Source: Pseudomonadota bacterium
Lineage (GTDB): Bacteria; Pseudomonadota; Alphaproteobacteria; Rhizobiales; Devosiaceae
Length of the DNA: 15,659 nucleotides
Assembly (NCBI GenBank): GCA_023428425.1
Contig: JAEYYP010000126.1
Coordinates: 1 to 15,659, forward strand
Direction of reading: 5' to 3'
Shown here: positions 7,650 to 14,083 of the stretch, piece after piece
Position numbering within the stretch: the stretch's first letter is position 1
Layout: each line of letters opens with the position of its first letter
Program-made: the position numbers and the translations under genes
Notes under the pieces: generated by a model
The model's input: the letters and a program-made list of their open reading frames with translations, nothing else
Database searches by the model: none
What the model was told of the DNA's origin: nothing

Positions 7650-8378
7650 CTACTCCAGCCGCCGCCACCCCATCGGGCCGCGCTGCACTTCGAGCGGCCG
7701 GTACTGCCCCTTGTAGGCCATCTTCGGCGAGTCCTTCACCCAGTAGCCGAGGTACACGTAGGTGAGCCCCGCGAGCTTGACCTGCTCGATGTGGTCGAGG
7801 ATCAGCAGGTTGCCGAGGCCGCGCTGGGCCAGCTCCGGGTCGAAGAACGAATAGACCATCGAGAGCCCGTCGGGCATCACGTCGGTCAGCGCTACCGCCA
7901 CCAGCGGGCGGCCGGGCACGGAGTTGAGCCGGTACTCCACCAGCACCGTCTGCACCGGCGTATCCTCGACCATGTACTCGTAGTCGACAAAGCTCATCTG
8001 CGTCATGCCACCACCCGAGTGGCGGGCATCGAGATACCGCTTGAACAGGGCGAACTGCTCGGCCGTGGCGCGTGGCTGGCACACCTCAACCGCCACGTCG
8101 GCGTTGGCCTTGCTGATACGACGATAGCGCTGCGAGGGCACGAATTCCTGCGCCACGATCCGCACCGACTGGCACGCGGCGCACCCGTCGCAGGCCGGCC
8201 GGTAGATCAGGTTCTGGCTGCGTCGAAACCCGTTGTCGCTGAGCAGATGGTGAAGCGTCGTCGCCCGCCGCCCCGTCAGGTGCGTGAACAGCTTCCTTTC
8301 CTGGCGCCCGGGCAGATACGGACACGGCATCGCCGCAGTCAGGAAGAGCTGGGTGTTCTCGGGCGTCTGGTCGGTCAT
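7650..8378 (-). CDS. ate/bpt: Bacterial arginyl/leucyl-tRNA-protein transferase (N-end rule)
   Basis: The enzyme attaches an amino acid from aminoacyl-tRNA to N-terminal Asp/Glu of proteins, creating N-degrons for ClpS/ClpAP. The bacterial Bpt branch transfers leucine, and alphaproteobacterial members are often annotated simply as arginyltransferase. The 242-residue product carries the ATE N-terminal domain with conserved cysteines (C19 in MPCPYLPGR; C63, C66 and C69 in ACDGCAACQS) and the C-terminal domain with SMVYSFFDPELAQRGLGNLLILDHI and YLGYWVKDSPKMAYKGQYRPLE. The ATG at 8378 has AGGG five to six bases upstream, and an in-frame ATG at 8399 is less likely. The gene lies 59 bp after the RDD gene in a minus-strand hemB-RDD-ate series and converges on the GT-like gene with a 9-bp gap. 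Which amino acid is transferred cannot be decided from sequence alone. Confidence 0.95.
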   Translation of the reverse strand: MTDQTPENTQLFLTAAMPCPYLPGRQERKLFTHLTGRRATTLHHLLSDNGFRRSQNLIYRPACDGCAACQSVRIVAQEFVPSQRYRRISKANADVAVEVCQPRATAEQFALFKRYLDARHSGGGMTQMSFVDYEYMVEDTPVQTVLVEYRLNSVPGRPLVAVALTDVMPDGLSMVYSFFDPELAQRGLGNLLILDHIEQVKLAGLTYVYLGYWVKDSPKMAYKGQYRPLEVQRGPMGWRRLE

Positions 8379-8437
8379 TGTGGCCCTGAAATCGACCACC
8401 GCACTCTAGCTGCCGCTGGCGTCACCGGCAATGCCGA

Positions 8438-8929
8438 TCAGGCGGGCGTGCCGCCGACAGTCCGCCAGTGCCGTTCCATCGGCGAGCGCCGAAGCATCAG
8501 AGTTCCCACCACCAGGTCGTGCAGCATTTGCCGCCGCGGCGTGAACAGCGCGAATAGCAGCGAGAACGGCCAGCTGATCCAAACCGTCAGCCAGAACAGG
8601 ATCGGGTGGATCAGGATCATCCAGCCGTTCAGCGGCCGCCCGCGCGCCGGCGTCAGCACCAGGTCGAAAGCCCGCATCCCCACGGTGGAGCGCGCATGCG
8701 ACCCGAGCGTCCCGGCATAGTAGGCAAGGATGGCGAAGGGCACCACGATCGGCATGATGACCCAGCCGACACCGAGCGTCAGGAAGCCGGCCACCACGCC
8801 CGCCAGCATCACCCCGACGGCGATCGCCACGATGATGGCGCCGTCCACCACGAAAGCCGCGGCGCGCCGGGTCAGCACCCCGTCGAACAGCTCCGGCGCG
8901 GCTTTCGGGTCAGGAAGATTGTGGCTCAT
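8438..8929 (-). CDS. RDD-family integral membrane protein
   Basis: A 163-residue inner-membrane protein with the RDD signature: RRAAAFVVDG near the N-terminus (R21/R22 and D29), and a second conserved segment near the C-terminus (RRQMLHDLVVGTLML). Hydrophobic stretches at about 23-50, 52-75 and 103-128 suggest three to four helices. RDD proteins have no single agreed function, and transport roles have been proposed for some. The ATG at 8929 follows a GGGGGAC purine run on the minus strand; an in-frame ATG at 8983 would add an unlikely Cys/Trp-containing extension. It lies 89 bp downstream of hemB. The hemB-RDD-ate order is, to my knowledge, recurrent in Hyphomicrobiales, but nothing in the sequence links the RDD protein to haem synthesis. 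Confidence 0.88.
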   Translation of the reverse strand: MSHNLPDPKAAPELFDGVLTRRAAAFVVDGAIIVAIAVGVMLAGVVAGFLTLGVGWVIMPIVVPFAILAYYAGTLGSHARSTVGMRAFDLVLTPARGRPLNGWMILIHPILFWLTVWISWPFSLLFALFTPRRQMLHDLVVGTLMLRRSPMERHWRTVGGTPA

Positions 8930-9018
8930 CGTGCTCGTCCCCCGTTGTTGACCACAAGATGGGGACCATGGCCCCGCACGCAAGTGCCTTCAGGTAAAAT
9001 GCGACGCGCCAACCTCTG

Positions 9019-10029
9019 CTAGCTGTTCAGCAGCCGCGCCGCCTCGAGCGCGAAATAGGTGAGCACCCCGTCGCACCCGGCGCGCTTGAAAGCCCAGAGA
9101 CTCTCCATCATCGCCGCCTCGCCGTTGATCGCGCCCGCCGCGCCCGCCAGCTTCAGCATCGTGTATTCGCCCGACACCTGGTAGGCGAAAAGCGGGACGT
9201 CGAACTCGTCCTTCACCCGCCGCACGATGTCGAGATACGGCATGCCCGGCTTCACCATCACCATGTCGGCGCCCTCGGCGATGTCCTGCTCCACCTCGCG
9301 CATTGCCTCGTCGGTATTGGCGAAATCGAGCTGGTAGGTCCGCTTGTCGCCCTTGAGCCGGCTCCCCGACCCCACCGCATCGCGGAACGGCCCGTAGAAG
9401 CTCGAGGCGTACTTGGCCGAATAGGCCATGATCGCCACCTGCTCGAATCCTTCGCCGTCGAGCGCCGCGCGGATCGCCGCCACGCGCCCATCCATCATGT
9501 CCGACGGCGCGATGATGTCGGCCCCGGCCCGCGCCTGTATCAGGGCGGCTTTCACCATCACCTCGACGGTCTCGTCGTTGAGGATTTCCCCATCGCGCAC
9601 CAGTCCGTCCTGGCCGTCCGACGAATACTCGTCGAGCGCCACATCGGTGATGAGCCCGATCTCCACCCCGGCATCCTTGATCGCCCTGAGCGTCCGCGCC
9701 GTCAGGTTGTCCGGGTTGAAGGCCTCGCTGCCATTCTCGTTCCGCCGGTCGTCCTGCGTGTTGGGGAAGATCGCCAGCGCCGGAATCCCCTCTGCCGCAG
9801 CCGCCTTCGCCACCTCGACCGCGAGGTCCACCGAGACCCGCTCCACCCCCGGCATGGTCCTGATCAGCGTCCGCGTATTCGCCCCGTCCTCGATGAAGAT
9901 CGGCAGCACGAAATCGGCAGGCGACAGGTGCGTCTCCCGCACCATGTTCCGCATCCAGCCGGTCCGCCGCAGCCGCCGCTGCCGGCGCCCGTCGAGAAAG
10001 CTCATGTCGTGCTTGGGCCAGTTCGGCAT
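9019..10029 (-). CDS. hemB: Porphobilinogen synthase (delta-aminolevulinic acid dehydratase)
   Basis: Condenses two 5-aminolevulinate molecules to porphobilinogen, an early step of haem, cobalamin and chlorophyll synthesis. The 336-residue length is standard. The two active-site lysines are K206 (MAYSAKYASSFYGPFRDA) and K260 (MVKPGMPYLDIVR). The segment DVALDEYSSDGQDG (129-142) has aspartates where zinc enzymes carry cysteines, so this belongs to the Mg-dependent, cysteine-free class known from Bradyrhizobium and Pseudomonas. The start at 10029 is supported by an AAGGAGA ribosome binding site about nine bases upstream. Reading further upstream in the same frame gives low-complexity sequence without homology features. 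It is divergent from the small membrane-protein gene, with 120 bp between them. Confidence 0.98.
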   Translation of the reverse strand: MPNWPKHDMSFLDGRRQRRLRRTGWMRNMVRETHLSPADFVLPIFIEDGANTRTLIRTMPGVERVSVDLAVEVAKAAAAEGIPALAIFPNTQDDRRNENGSEAFNPDNLTARTLRAIKDAGVEIGLITDVALDEYSSDGQDGLVRDGEILNDETVEVMVKAALIQARAGADIIAPSDMMDGRVAAIRAALDGEGFEQVAIMAYSAKYASSFYGPFRDAVGSGSRLKGDKRTYQLDFANTDEAMREVEQDIAEGADMVMVKPGMPYLDIVRRVKDEFDVPLFAYQVSGEYTMLKLAGAAGAINGEAAMMESLWAFKRAGCDGVLTYFALEAARLLNS

Positions 10030-10149
10030 GCGGATGGTCTCCTTCAAGGCAATCGTCTGGCGCCTTCCTACGCCCCTGCCCTGCCCTCGCCAAGAGACTC
10101 GGAATGGCCACGCTTGTCGCAGCGCCCCCTCGCCTGCTAAGCCCTCGGC

Positions 10150-10533
10150 ATGGATTTCAAGAGCGAACTCGCCGGCCGCTACCTGCGCATCGTCGCCATC
10201 ATCGCGCTGCTGCTGGGGCTCAGCGACGCGGCGCGGCTGCTCGGCGTCTCCTCCGGTGCCACAAGCCCCATCACCGAACTCGGTGCGACCAGCTTTGCCT
10301 ATCTTGCAGTGTTCTGCCTTGCCCGGCTGTTCGCTGCGGTCGGCATGTGGATCAAGGCGAGCTGGGGCGCGGTGCTGCTCGGCATTTCCACAAGCACCGA
10401 ACTGCTGATGTACCTGTTCGGCAACCCGGACGTTACCCTTTCCATGGTGGGCTTCGGCGTCCGCCTGGTGCTTGTCGTCAGCGTCGCCGTCCTGCTTTTC
10501 CTCAGCTTCCGCATGCGCCGCGCCCACGACTGA
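10150..10533 (+). CDS. Small four-helix membrane protein (DUF6163-like)
   Basis: A 127-residue protein with four predicted membrane helices (about 11-32, 46-67, 70-90 and 98-121), short loops and a basic C-terminus (RMRRAHD), placing the C-terminus in the cytoplasm by the positive-inside rule. Size, topology and position directly before ldtR match my recollection of the alphaproteobacterial family DUF6163; I hold that name loosely. No function is known. There is no Shine-Dalgarno sequence before the ATG. A TTGTCG/CTAAGC pair upstream (10114-10142) would place the transcription start at or next to the ATG, so the mRNA may be leaderless. It is divergent from hemB and precedes ldtR by 213 bp. 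Confidence 0.8.
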   Translation: MDFKSELAGRYLRIVAIIALLLGLSDAARLLGVSSGATSPITELGATSFAYLAVFCLARLFAAVGMWIKASWGAVLLGISTSTELLMYLFGNPDVTLSMVGFGVRLVLVVSVAVLLFLSFRMRRAHD

Positions 10534-10562
10534 CTGCCCGCGCCCGGCTCCGCCGCAGGTCC

Positions 10563-10695
10563 GGTAACTTACCATTCAGGTTACAATTTCCTGACCTGTG
10601 GTTACCTCTCGTAAAGCCAAATTCCGCAACTTTTTCCGTAAGATAGTTTTAGGTGTGCGGCTTAAGGCGATCTTATTTGCGGCTCCGTAAGTTGG
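10563..10695 (+). promoter_or_regulatory. Half-site-rich, AT-rich control region of ldtR
   Basis: This stretch is clearly richer in A/T than its surroundings and full of GTAA/TTAC words. It holds the palindrome GGTAACTTACC (10563-10573), GGTTAC at 10579 and GGTTACC at 10600 (21 bp apart), CGTAAAG (10610), CCGTAAGAT (10636-10644) with an inverted ATCTTA (10670-10675), and CCGTAAG (10685-10691). The arrangement fits an operator region for a dimeric winged-helix regulator, most simply LdtR autoregulation, but which words are bound cannot be told from sequence. A GTGAGG ribosome binding site lies before the ldtR ATG. Confidence 0.5.
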
Positions 10696-10746
10696 CGCCA
10701 TGAGACGCGGAGAACCGCGCAGTGACGACAGGACAGTGAGGCAAAA

Positions 10747-11256
10747 ATGGCAATCAAATCCAACGCCGCTGAGGTGATGGTCCCGGCGGAAACCCAGGCA
10801 CTGAAGCCGCTCTACCTCGAGGCCGTGAGCCGCGTGGAGCGTCTGCACCGCCGCCTGCTCGATCTGATCAAGGACGAGTTCGACCGGATGGGCTGGGACG
10901 ACATCAACCCTGTCCAGGCGCTGCTGATGTTCAACATCGGCGATGCCGAGATGACCGCCGGCGAACTGCGCAGCCGCGGCTACTACCTCGGCTCGAACGT
11001 CTCGTACAACCTGAAGAAGCTGGTCGAGACCGGCTACATCTTCCAGGAGCGCTCCCGCGCCGACCGCCGCTCGGTCCGCATCCGGCTGACGCCGAAGGGC
11101 GAGGAAGTCGCCGAGGTGATCGACGAGCTCTACGATCGCCACCTCAAGTCGATCGAGAAGGTCGGCGGCCTCAACACCGAATCCTTCGAGAACCTCAACA
11201 AGGCCCTCGGCCGCCTCGAGCGCTTCTGGGTCGACCAGATCCTCTACAAGCTCTGA
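10747..11256 (+). CDS. ldtR: MarR-family regulator LdtR
   Basis: A 169-residue winged helix-turn-helix protein. The N-terminal dimerisation helices (about 15-45) lead into MGWDDINPVQALLMFNIGDAEMTAGELRSRGYYLGSNVSYNLKKLVETGYI (recognition region about 47-97). A basic wing follows (RSRADRRSVRIRLT), then long C-terminal helices. This matches LdtR, described from Candidatus Liberibacter asiaticus and Sinorhizobium meliloti as an activator of the L,D-transpeptidase gene ldtP and of osmotic-stress tolerance, with small-molecule ligands such as phloretin. The ldtP homologue lies next downstream, which strongly supports the name. GTGAGG before the ATG serves as ribosome binding site. An intrinsic terminator 40 bp after the stop separates it from ldtP. 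Confidence 0.93.
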   Translation: MAIKSNAAEVMVPAETQALKPLYLEAVSRVERLHRRLLDLIKDEFDRMGWDDINPVQALLMFNIGDAEMTAGELRSRGYYLGSNVSYNLKKLVETGYIFQERSRADRRSVRIRLTPKGEEVAEVIDELYDRHLKSIEKVGGLNTESFENLNKALGRLERFWVDQILYKL

Positions 11257-11297
11257 GCCCTCCGGGCCTGTGGCCCCGCCGCCACATTTTGTCCCGC

Positions 11298-11330
11298 AAA
11301 CGCCGGCCTTAAGCCGGCGTTTCTTATTTC
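11298..11330 (+). terminator. Rho-independent terminator after ldtR
   Basis: A perfect 10-bp stem (AAACGCCGGC at 11298-11307 and GCCGGCGTTT at 11313-11322) with a five-base CTTAA loop is followed by TTCTTATTTC. It starts about 40 bases after the ldtR stop. A smaller hairpin (GGGCC, TGT, GGCCC at 11264-11276) lies between stop and terminator. The terminator implies that ldtP has its own promoter. Confidence 0.9.
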
Positions 11331-11346
11331 CGCCCAGAATGTCGCT

Positions 11347-11407
11347 ATTGGGTCAATCCAATTGCGGGCGGCTCCCGAACCCCGGCAAGTCCCTCTAGTC
11401 GCGTAAG
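11347..11407 (+). promoter_or_regulatory. Possible regulatory elements upstream of ldtP
   Basis: Two features stand out in the 180 bp between the terminator and ldtP. One is the inverted repeat ATTGG/CCAAT around GTCAAT (11347-11362). The other is a single CGTAAG (11402-11407), the same rare word that occurs twice upstream of ldtR. A CTTGAC hexamer at 11434-11439 is an exact alphaproteobacterial -35 consensus but has no -10 partner at normal spacing, as can happen at activator-dependent promoters. Assignment to LdtR is an inference. Confidence 0.35.
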
Positions 11408-11509
11408 ACCGAGCGTCGGCGGGTTCAAACCTGCTTGACCGCGTTGGTGGCGACCGGGGCCGATGGTATGAGGAGCGCTCTGATCGCGGTTCGAATTTCG
11501 GGTGACTAG

Positions 11510-12772
11510 ATGCGGCTCAATCGGCGCAACCTGCTGACTTCCATGGCGACTGTCGGGGCTGGCCTCGCCATGCCGTCCATCGTCCGCGCCCAGGATAGTT
11601 TCTGGGACGATGCCAATCGCGCCCGGATGATCAAGGGCACCGATGTCGAGGGCAACACGGCTACGGCGAAGTCGCTCGTGGATACCATCGAGCCCATCCT
11701 CAGCTACGACACTGCCTACAACCTGCAGGCGGCCATCGCCAACTACGAGGCCTTCGTCTCCGTGCACGGCAACTGGGACGAGCCGACCCGTGAGATGTTC
11801 GGGCTGAAGCTCGGCGACAACAAGAAGGCCGTCGCCGCCCTCAAGCGCCGCCTGATGATCAACGGCGACATGCCGCTCGAGCAGAAGCTCACCAACGAGT
11901 TCGACGGCAACCTCGATGCGGCCGTGCGCCTGTTCCAGGCCCGGCACGGCATCGTCATCACCGGGCGCGTCGACGAGGCGACCTTCTACGCCCTGGCCGT
12001 GCCGGCCGAATACCGGCTGAACCAACTCCGCCTCAACGCCATGCGCATCCAGTACTGGGCCCAGGCCCTGTCCGATCGCTACGTGTGCGTCAACATTCCG
12101 GCAGCGACGGTCGAGGCGGTCGAGGGCAGCCAGGTCGTGCAGCGCCACAACTCGGTGGTCGGCAAGGTCGATCGCGCCACCCCGATCCTCAACTCGAAGA
12201 TCTTCCAGGTGAAGTTCAATCCCTACTGGACGGTGCCCAAGAGCATCATCGAGAAGGACCTGATCAAGTACATGAACGAGGATCCGGAATACCTCACCAA
12301 GTTCCGCATCCGTATCTTCGACGGCAAGGGCAACGAAATTCCGCCCACCCAGATCGACTGGTCCACCAAGGATGCCGTGAAGTACACCTTCCGGCAGGAT
12401 CCGGGCGGCGAGAACTCGATGGGCCACTGCAAGATCGATTTCTACAACAAGCACGACGTCTACATGCACGACACGCCGCAGAAGGCGCTGTTCGCCGAGA
12501 ACGCCCGCTTCCACTCCTCGGGCTGCATGCGCTGCGAGAACATCGAGGAACTGGTGGCCTGGCTGATGCGCGACAATGGCGGCGGCTGGACTCCGCAGAG
12601 CATCCTCGCCGCCTGGGAAGGCGGCATGCGCGAGGACATCAAGCTCAACGTGCAGATCCCGATCCACACCACCTACATCACCGCCTGGGCCAACCGGCAG
12701 GGCACGGTGAGCTTCCGCGACGACGTCTACCAGTACGACGCGCAGGGCATCACCAGCTTCTCGGACGCCTGA
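11510..12772 (+). CDS. ldtP: L,D-transpeptidase of the LdtP type, Tat-like export signal
   Basis: A periplasmic YkuD-domain enzyme that forms 3-3 peptidoglycan crosslinks or attaches proteins to peptidoglycan. The 420-residue protein starts with a twin-arginine-like leader (NRRNLLTSMATVGAGLAMPSIVRAQ, residues 4-28). A peptidoglycan-binding-type helical region follows at about 105-163 (NEFDGNLDAAVRLFQARHGIVITGRVDEATFYAL), then the YkuD catalytic domain at about 188-345. The catalytic signature is H320 (YMHDTPQKALF) and HSSGCMR (335-341) with nucleophile C339. SSGC replaces the more usual SHGC. The length and the unusual C-terminal extension after the catalytic Cys (about 80 residues) agree with rhizobial LdtP. 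The ATG has only a weak GGGTGA upstream. The known regulator LdtR is encoded directly upstream, and a small gene follows 5 bp downstream. Confidence 0.94.
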   Translation: MRLNRRNLLTSMATVGAGLAMPSIVRAQDSFWDDANRARMIKGTDVEGNTATAKSLVDTIEPILSYDTAYNLQAAIANYEAFVSVHGNWDEPTREMFGLKLGDNKKAVAALKRRLMINGDMPLEQKLTNEFDGNLDAAVRLFQARHGIVITGRVDEATFYALAVPAEYRLNQLRLNAMRIQYWAQALSDRYVCVNIPAATVEAVEGSQVVQRHNSVVGKVDRATPILNSKIFQVKFNPYWTVPKSIIEKDLIKYMNEDPEYLTKFRIRIFDGKGNEIPPTQIDWSTKDAVKYTFRQDPGGENSMGHCKIDFYNKHDVYMHDTPQKALFAENARFHSSGCMRCENIEELVAWLMRDNGGGWTPQSILAAWEGGMREDIKLNVQIPIHTTYITAWANRQGTVSFRDDVYQYDAQGITSFSDA

Positions 12773-12777
12773 TCGCG

Positions 12778-13032
12778 ATGGCCGGGCGAAACGACACATC
12801 GTCCGGCCAGCCTGCCCCCGATCGCCGTGTCTTCTTCGAGTTCACCCAGCTCGGCCAGCAGTTCCGCGTCGCCGCCATCGACGAGGCGACCGGCACCGAA
12901 GTCGTCATCATCTGCCCGCCGCAACTCGGCCAGCCGCAGATGCAGCGCATGGCGCTCCAGAAGCTCCGCCACAAGCTCGGCCTTCCCCACGATGAGCCCC
13001 CGCCCGCTCCTCGCCCCGGCCGCTACGCCTGA
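12778..13032 (+). CDS. Small cytoplasmic protein, DUF6898-like
   Basis: An 84-residue protein starting 5 bp after ldtP, so almost certainly co-transcribed with it. The conserved core reads VFFEFTQLGQQFRVAAIDEATGTEVVIICPP (about 18-48) followed by a predicted helix (MQRMALQKLRHKLGL) and a proline-rich tail. This agrees with my recollection of the alphaproteobacterial family DUF6898, small proteins of 60-90 residues with no known function. There is no signal peptide, so its link with the periplasmic LdtP is not obvious. It converges on the EF-hand gene with a 10-bp gap and no terminator between them. Confidence 0.8.
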   Translation: MAGRNDTSSGQPAPDRRVFFEFTQLGQQFRVAAIDEATGTEVVIICPPQLGQPQMQRMALQKLRHKLGLPHDEPPPAPRPGRYA

Positions 13033-13042
13033 GACAGCGACC

Positions 13043-13891
13043 CTAGAAGCCGGTCATCGTCTTCAACAAGGCGCCGAAGAGTCCGGGAAGCGATCGTCCC
13101 AACTGCTCGGTGAGCCCGGTGCGCAGGACGATGACGAGCGACCCGACATCGATCTCCCCGCGATCCTGCAGGATTTCGTTGAGGCCCAGCTGTCCGTCGC
13201 CATCGTAGTCGCTCCCGGCGATCAGTCCCTGAGCAATTGTCGGCGCCACCATGCCGGCAAAGCTCAGTGACGACATCGAGTCGGAAAAGGTCGGGATCTC
13301 TGGCTTTCCGAAGCTGGCAATGGTCGGCCCGAAGAAACCAGCCACCCGCAGCGCTCGCGAGATTTCGGCTCGGGACAACCTGCCATCGCGCGTGATGTCC
13401 ACGACAGCGAACGCTGCGTCATTGCAGCCTGCGGCATCCCGCCTGCAAATCTCCACCGTGGCGTCCACGGCTTCGAAGACGGCAAACACCTCGCCGAGCA
13501 ACACCCTGAACGACTGCGGCGGCGCGGGACACCCGAAGTCTTCCCTCGGCAGGCCTATCAGAACCCCGGATGCTCCACCGTTCCACCAGCCTGACCACGT
13601 GTCCATTTCAAGTTGGCCGGACTCGGTGGTCCTGCTCGTACTAGGGTCCCCTATCTTCAGTTCGACTCCGGTTTGTCCCACCGCCAAAGTGCCGAAGTTG
13701 GACCTCGCGTGAACCGTCAAGTGATTGAGATCATTGGCCTCGCCGTACTCGACGCACTTAACGCCGACCTGGTGGTCAACCACCGTCAAGTAGGAGAGGT
13801 ACGTCGAGTTGTCGGCCGCAAGGCTGCCGAAACTGCCTGCTCCGAGTGAAGCAACCGAAGCTGCGACGAGCGCCGCTTTTTTCATCCACAT
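13043..13891 (-). CDS. Secreted protein with two EF-hand calcium-binding loops
   Basis: A 282-residue exported protein of unrecognised family. The signal peptide (MWMKKAALVAASVASLGAGS, cleavage probably after SLAA at about 26) is followed by an N-terminal domain without known motifs. That domain contains four cysteines that could form disulphides (C46, C121, C149, C156). Two EF-hand loops follow. The first is D165 to E176 (DITRDGRLSRAE), where Thr167 replaces an acidic ligand; the second is the canonical D228 to E239 (DYDGDGQLGLNE). They are about 50 residues apart, further than a classical pair. The start at 13891 is chosen because GGGAG lies six to seven bases upstream; ATGs at 13885 and 13942 are less well placed. 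Base composition looks less GC-rich and codon use less biased than in the neighbours, suggesting a lineage-specific or acquired gene. Confidence 0.82.
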   Translation of the reverse strand: MWMKKAALVAASVASLGAGSFGSLAADNSTYLSYLTVVDHQVGVKCVEYGEANDLNHLTVHARSNFGTLAVGQTGVELKIGDPSTSRTTESGQLEMDTWSGWWNGGASGVLIGLPREDFGCPAPPQSFRVLLGEVFAVFEAVDATVEICRRDAAGCNDAAFAVVDITRDGRLSRAEISRALRVAGFFGPTIASFGKPEIPTFSDSMSSLSFAGMVAPTIAQGLIAGSDYDGDGQLGLNEILQDRGEIDVGSLVIVLRTGLTEQLGRSLPGLFGALLKTMTGF

Positions 13892-14011
13892 GTCCGTCTC
13901 CCTTCCCGAAGTCAGGATTGCTTCGGCGATCCTGCATGGCAAGTATCACCACCCCAGTGCAATGGTCGCGCCGCTGATGCACCACCGGCTCGCGCAACGG
14001 CAATCTACTCA

Positions 14012-14067
14012 TGCGAATGACTTGCAACAGCACGAAACTCGTGCCATGCTCCTGCAACTCATTCGCA
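14012..14067. promoter_or_regulatory. Two Fur/Mur-like boxes in inverted orientation before sitA
   Basis: TGCGAATGACTTGCA (14012-14026) and TGCAACTCATTCGCA (14053-14067) are near-identical 15-bp elements in opposite orientation, 14 of 15 bases matching when one is reversed. Each is itself a partial palindrome (TGC, AA-like, TGA centre, TTGCA). Their centres are 41 bp apart, about four helical turns. A weak promoter (TTGCAA at 14022-14027, CATGCT at 14045-14050, 17-bp spacer) lies between and overlaps the first box. Their position before a Mn/Fe transporter suggests a Fur-family repressor such as Mur or Fur. Confidence 0.65.
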
Positions 14068-14083
14068 AGTTGGACCACCGCCG

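Noticed and set aside
7641..7671. Hairpin GGTGGCG/CGCCACC at the convergent end of the GT-like and ate genes
   Set aside because: It lies mostly inside the ate coding sequence, has a 15-base loop and no T-tract on either strand, so I do not call it a terminator.
10030..10575. N-terminal extension of hemB by 182 codons
   Set aside because: The frame stays open upstream, but the sequence is a shadow of the divergent membrane-protein gene. The strong AAGGAGA site and normal family length support the start at 10029.
11419..11440. tRNA-like T-arm (GGGTTCAAACC) upstream of ldtP
   Set aside because: The flanking bases do not form a five-pair T-stem with a seven-base loop. No anticodon arm, D arm or acceptor stem is found nearby, so it is not a tRNA or an obvious remnant.
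11345..12799. A 484-codon minus-strand frame opposite ldtP
   Set aside because: It is an antisense shadow with low-complexity composition and no ribosome binding site; ldtP has a full catalytic motif and leader.
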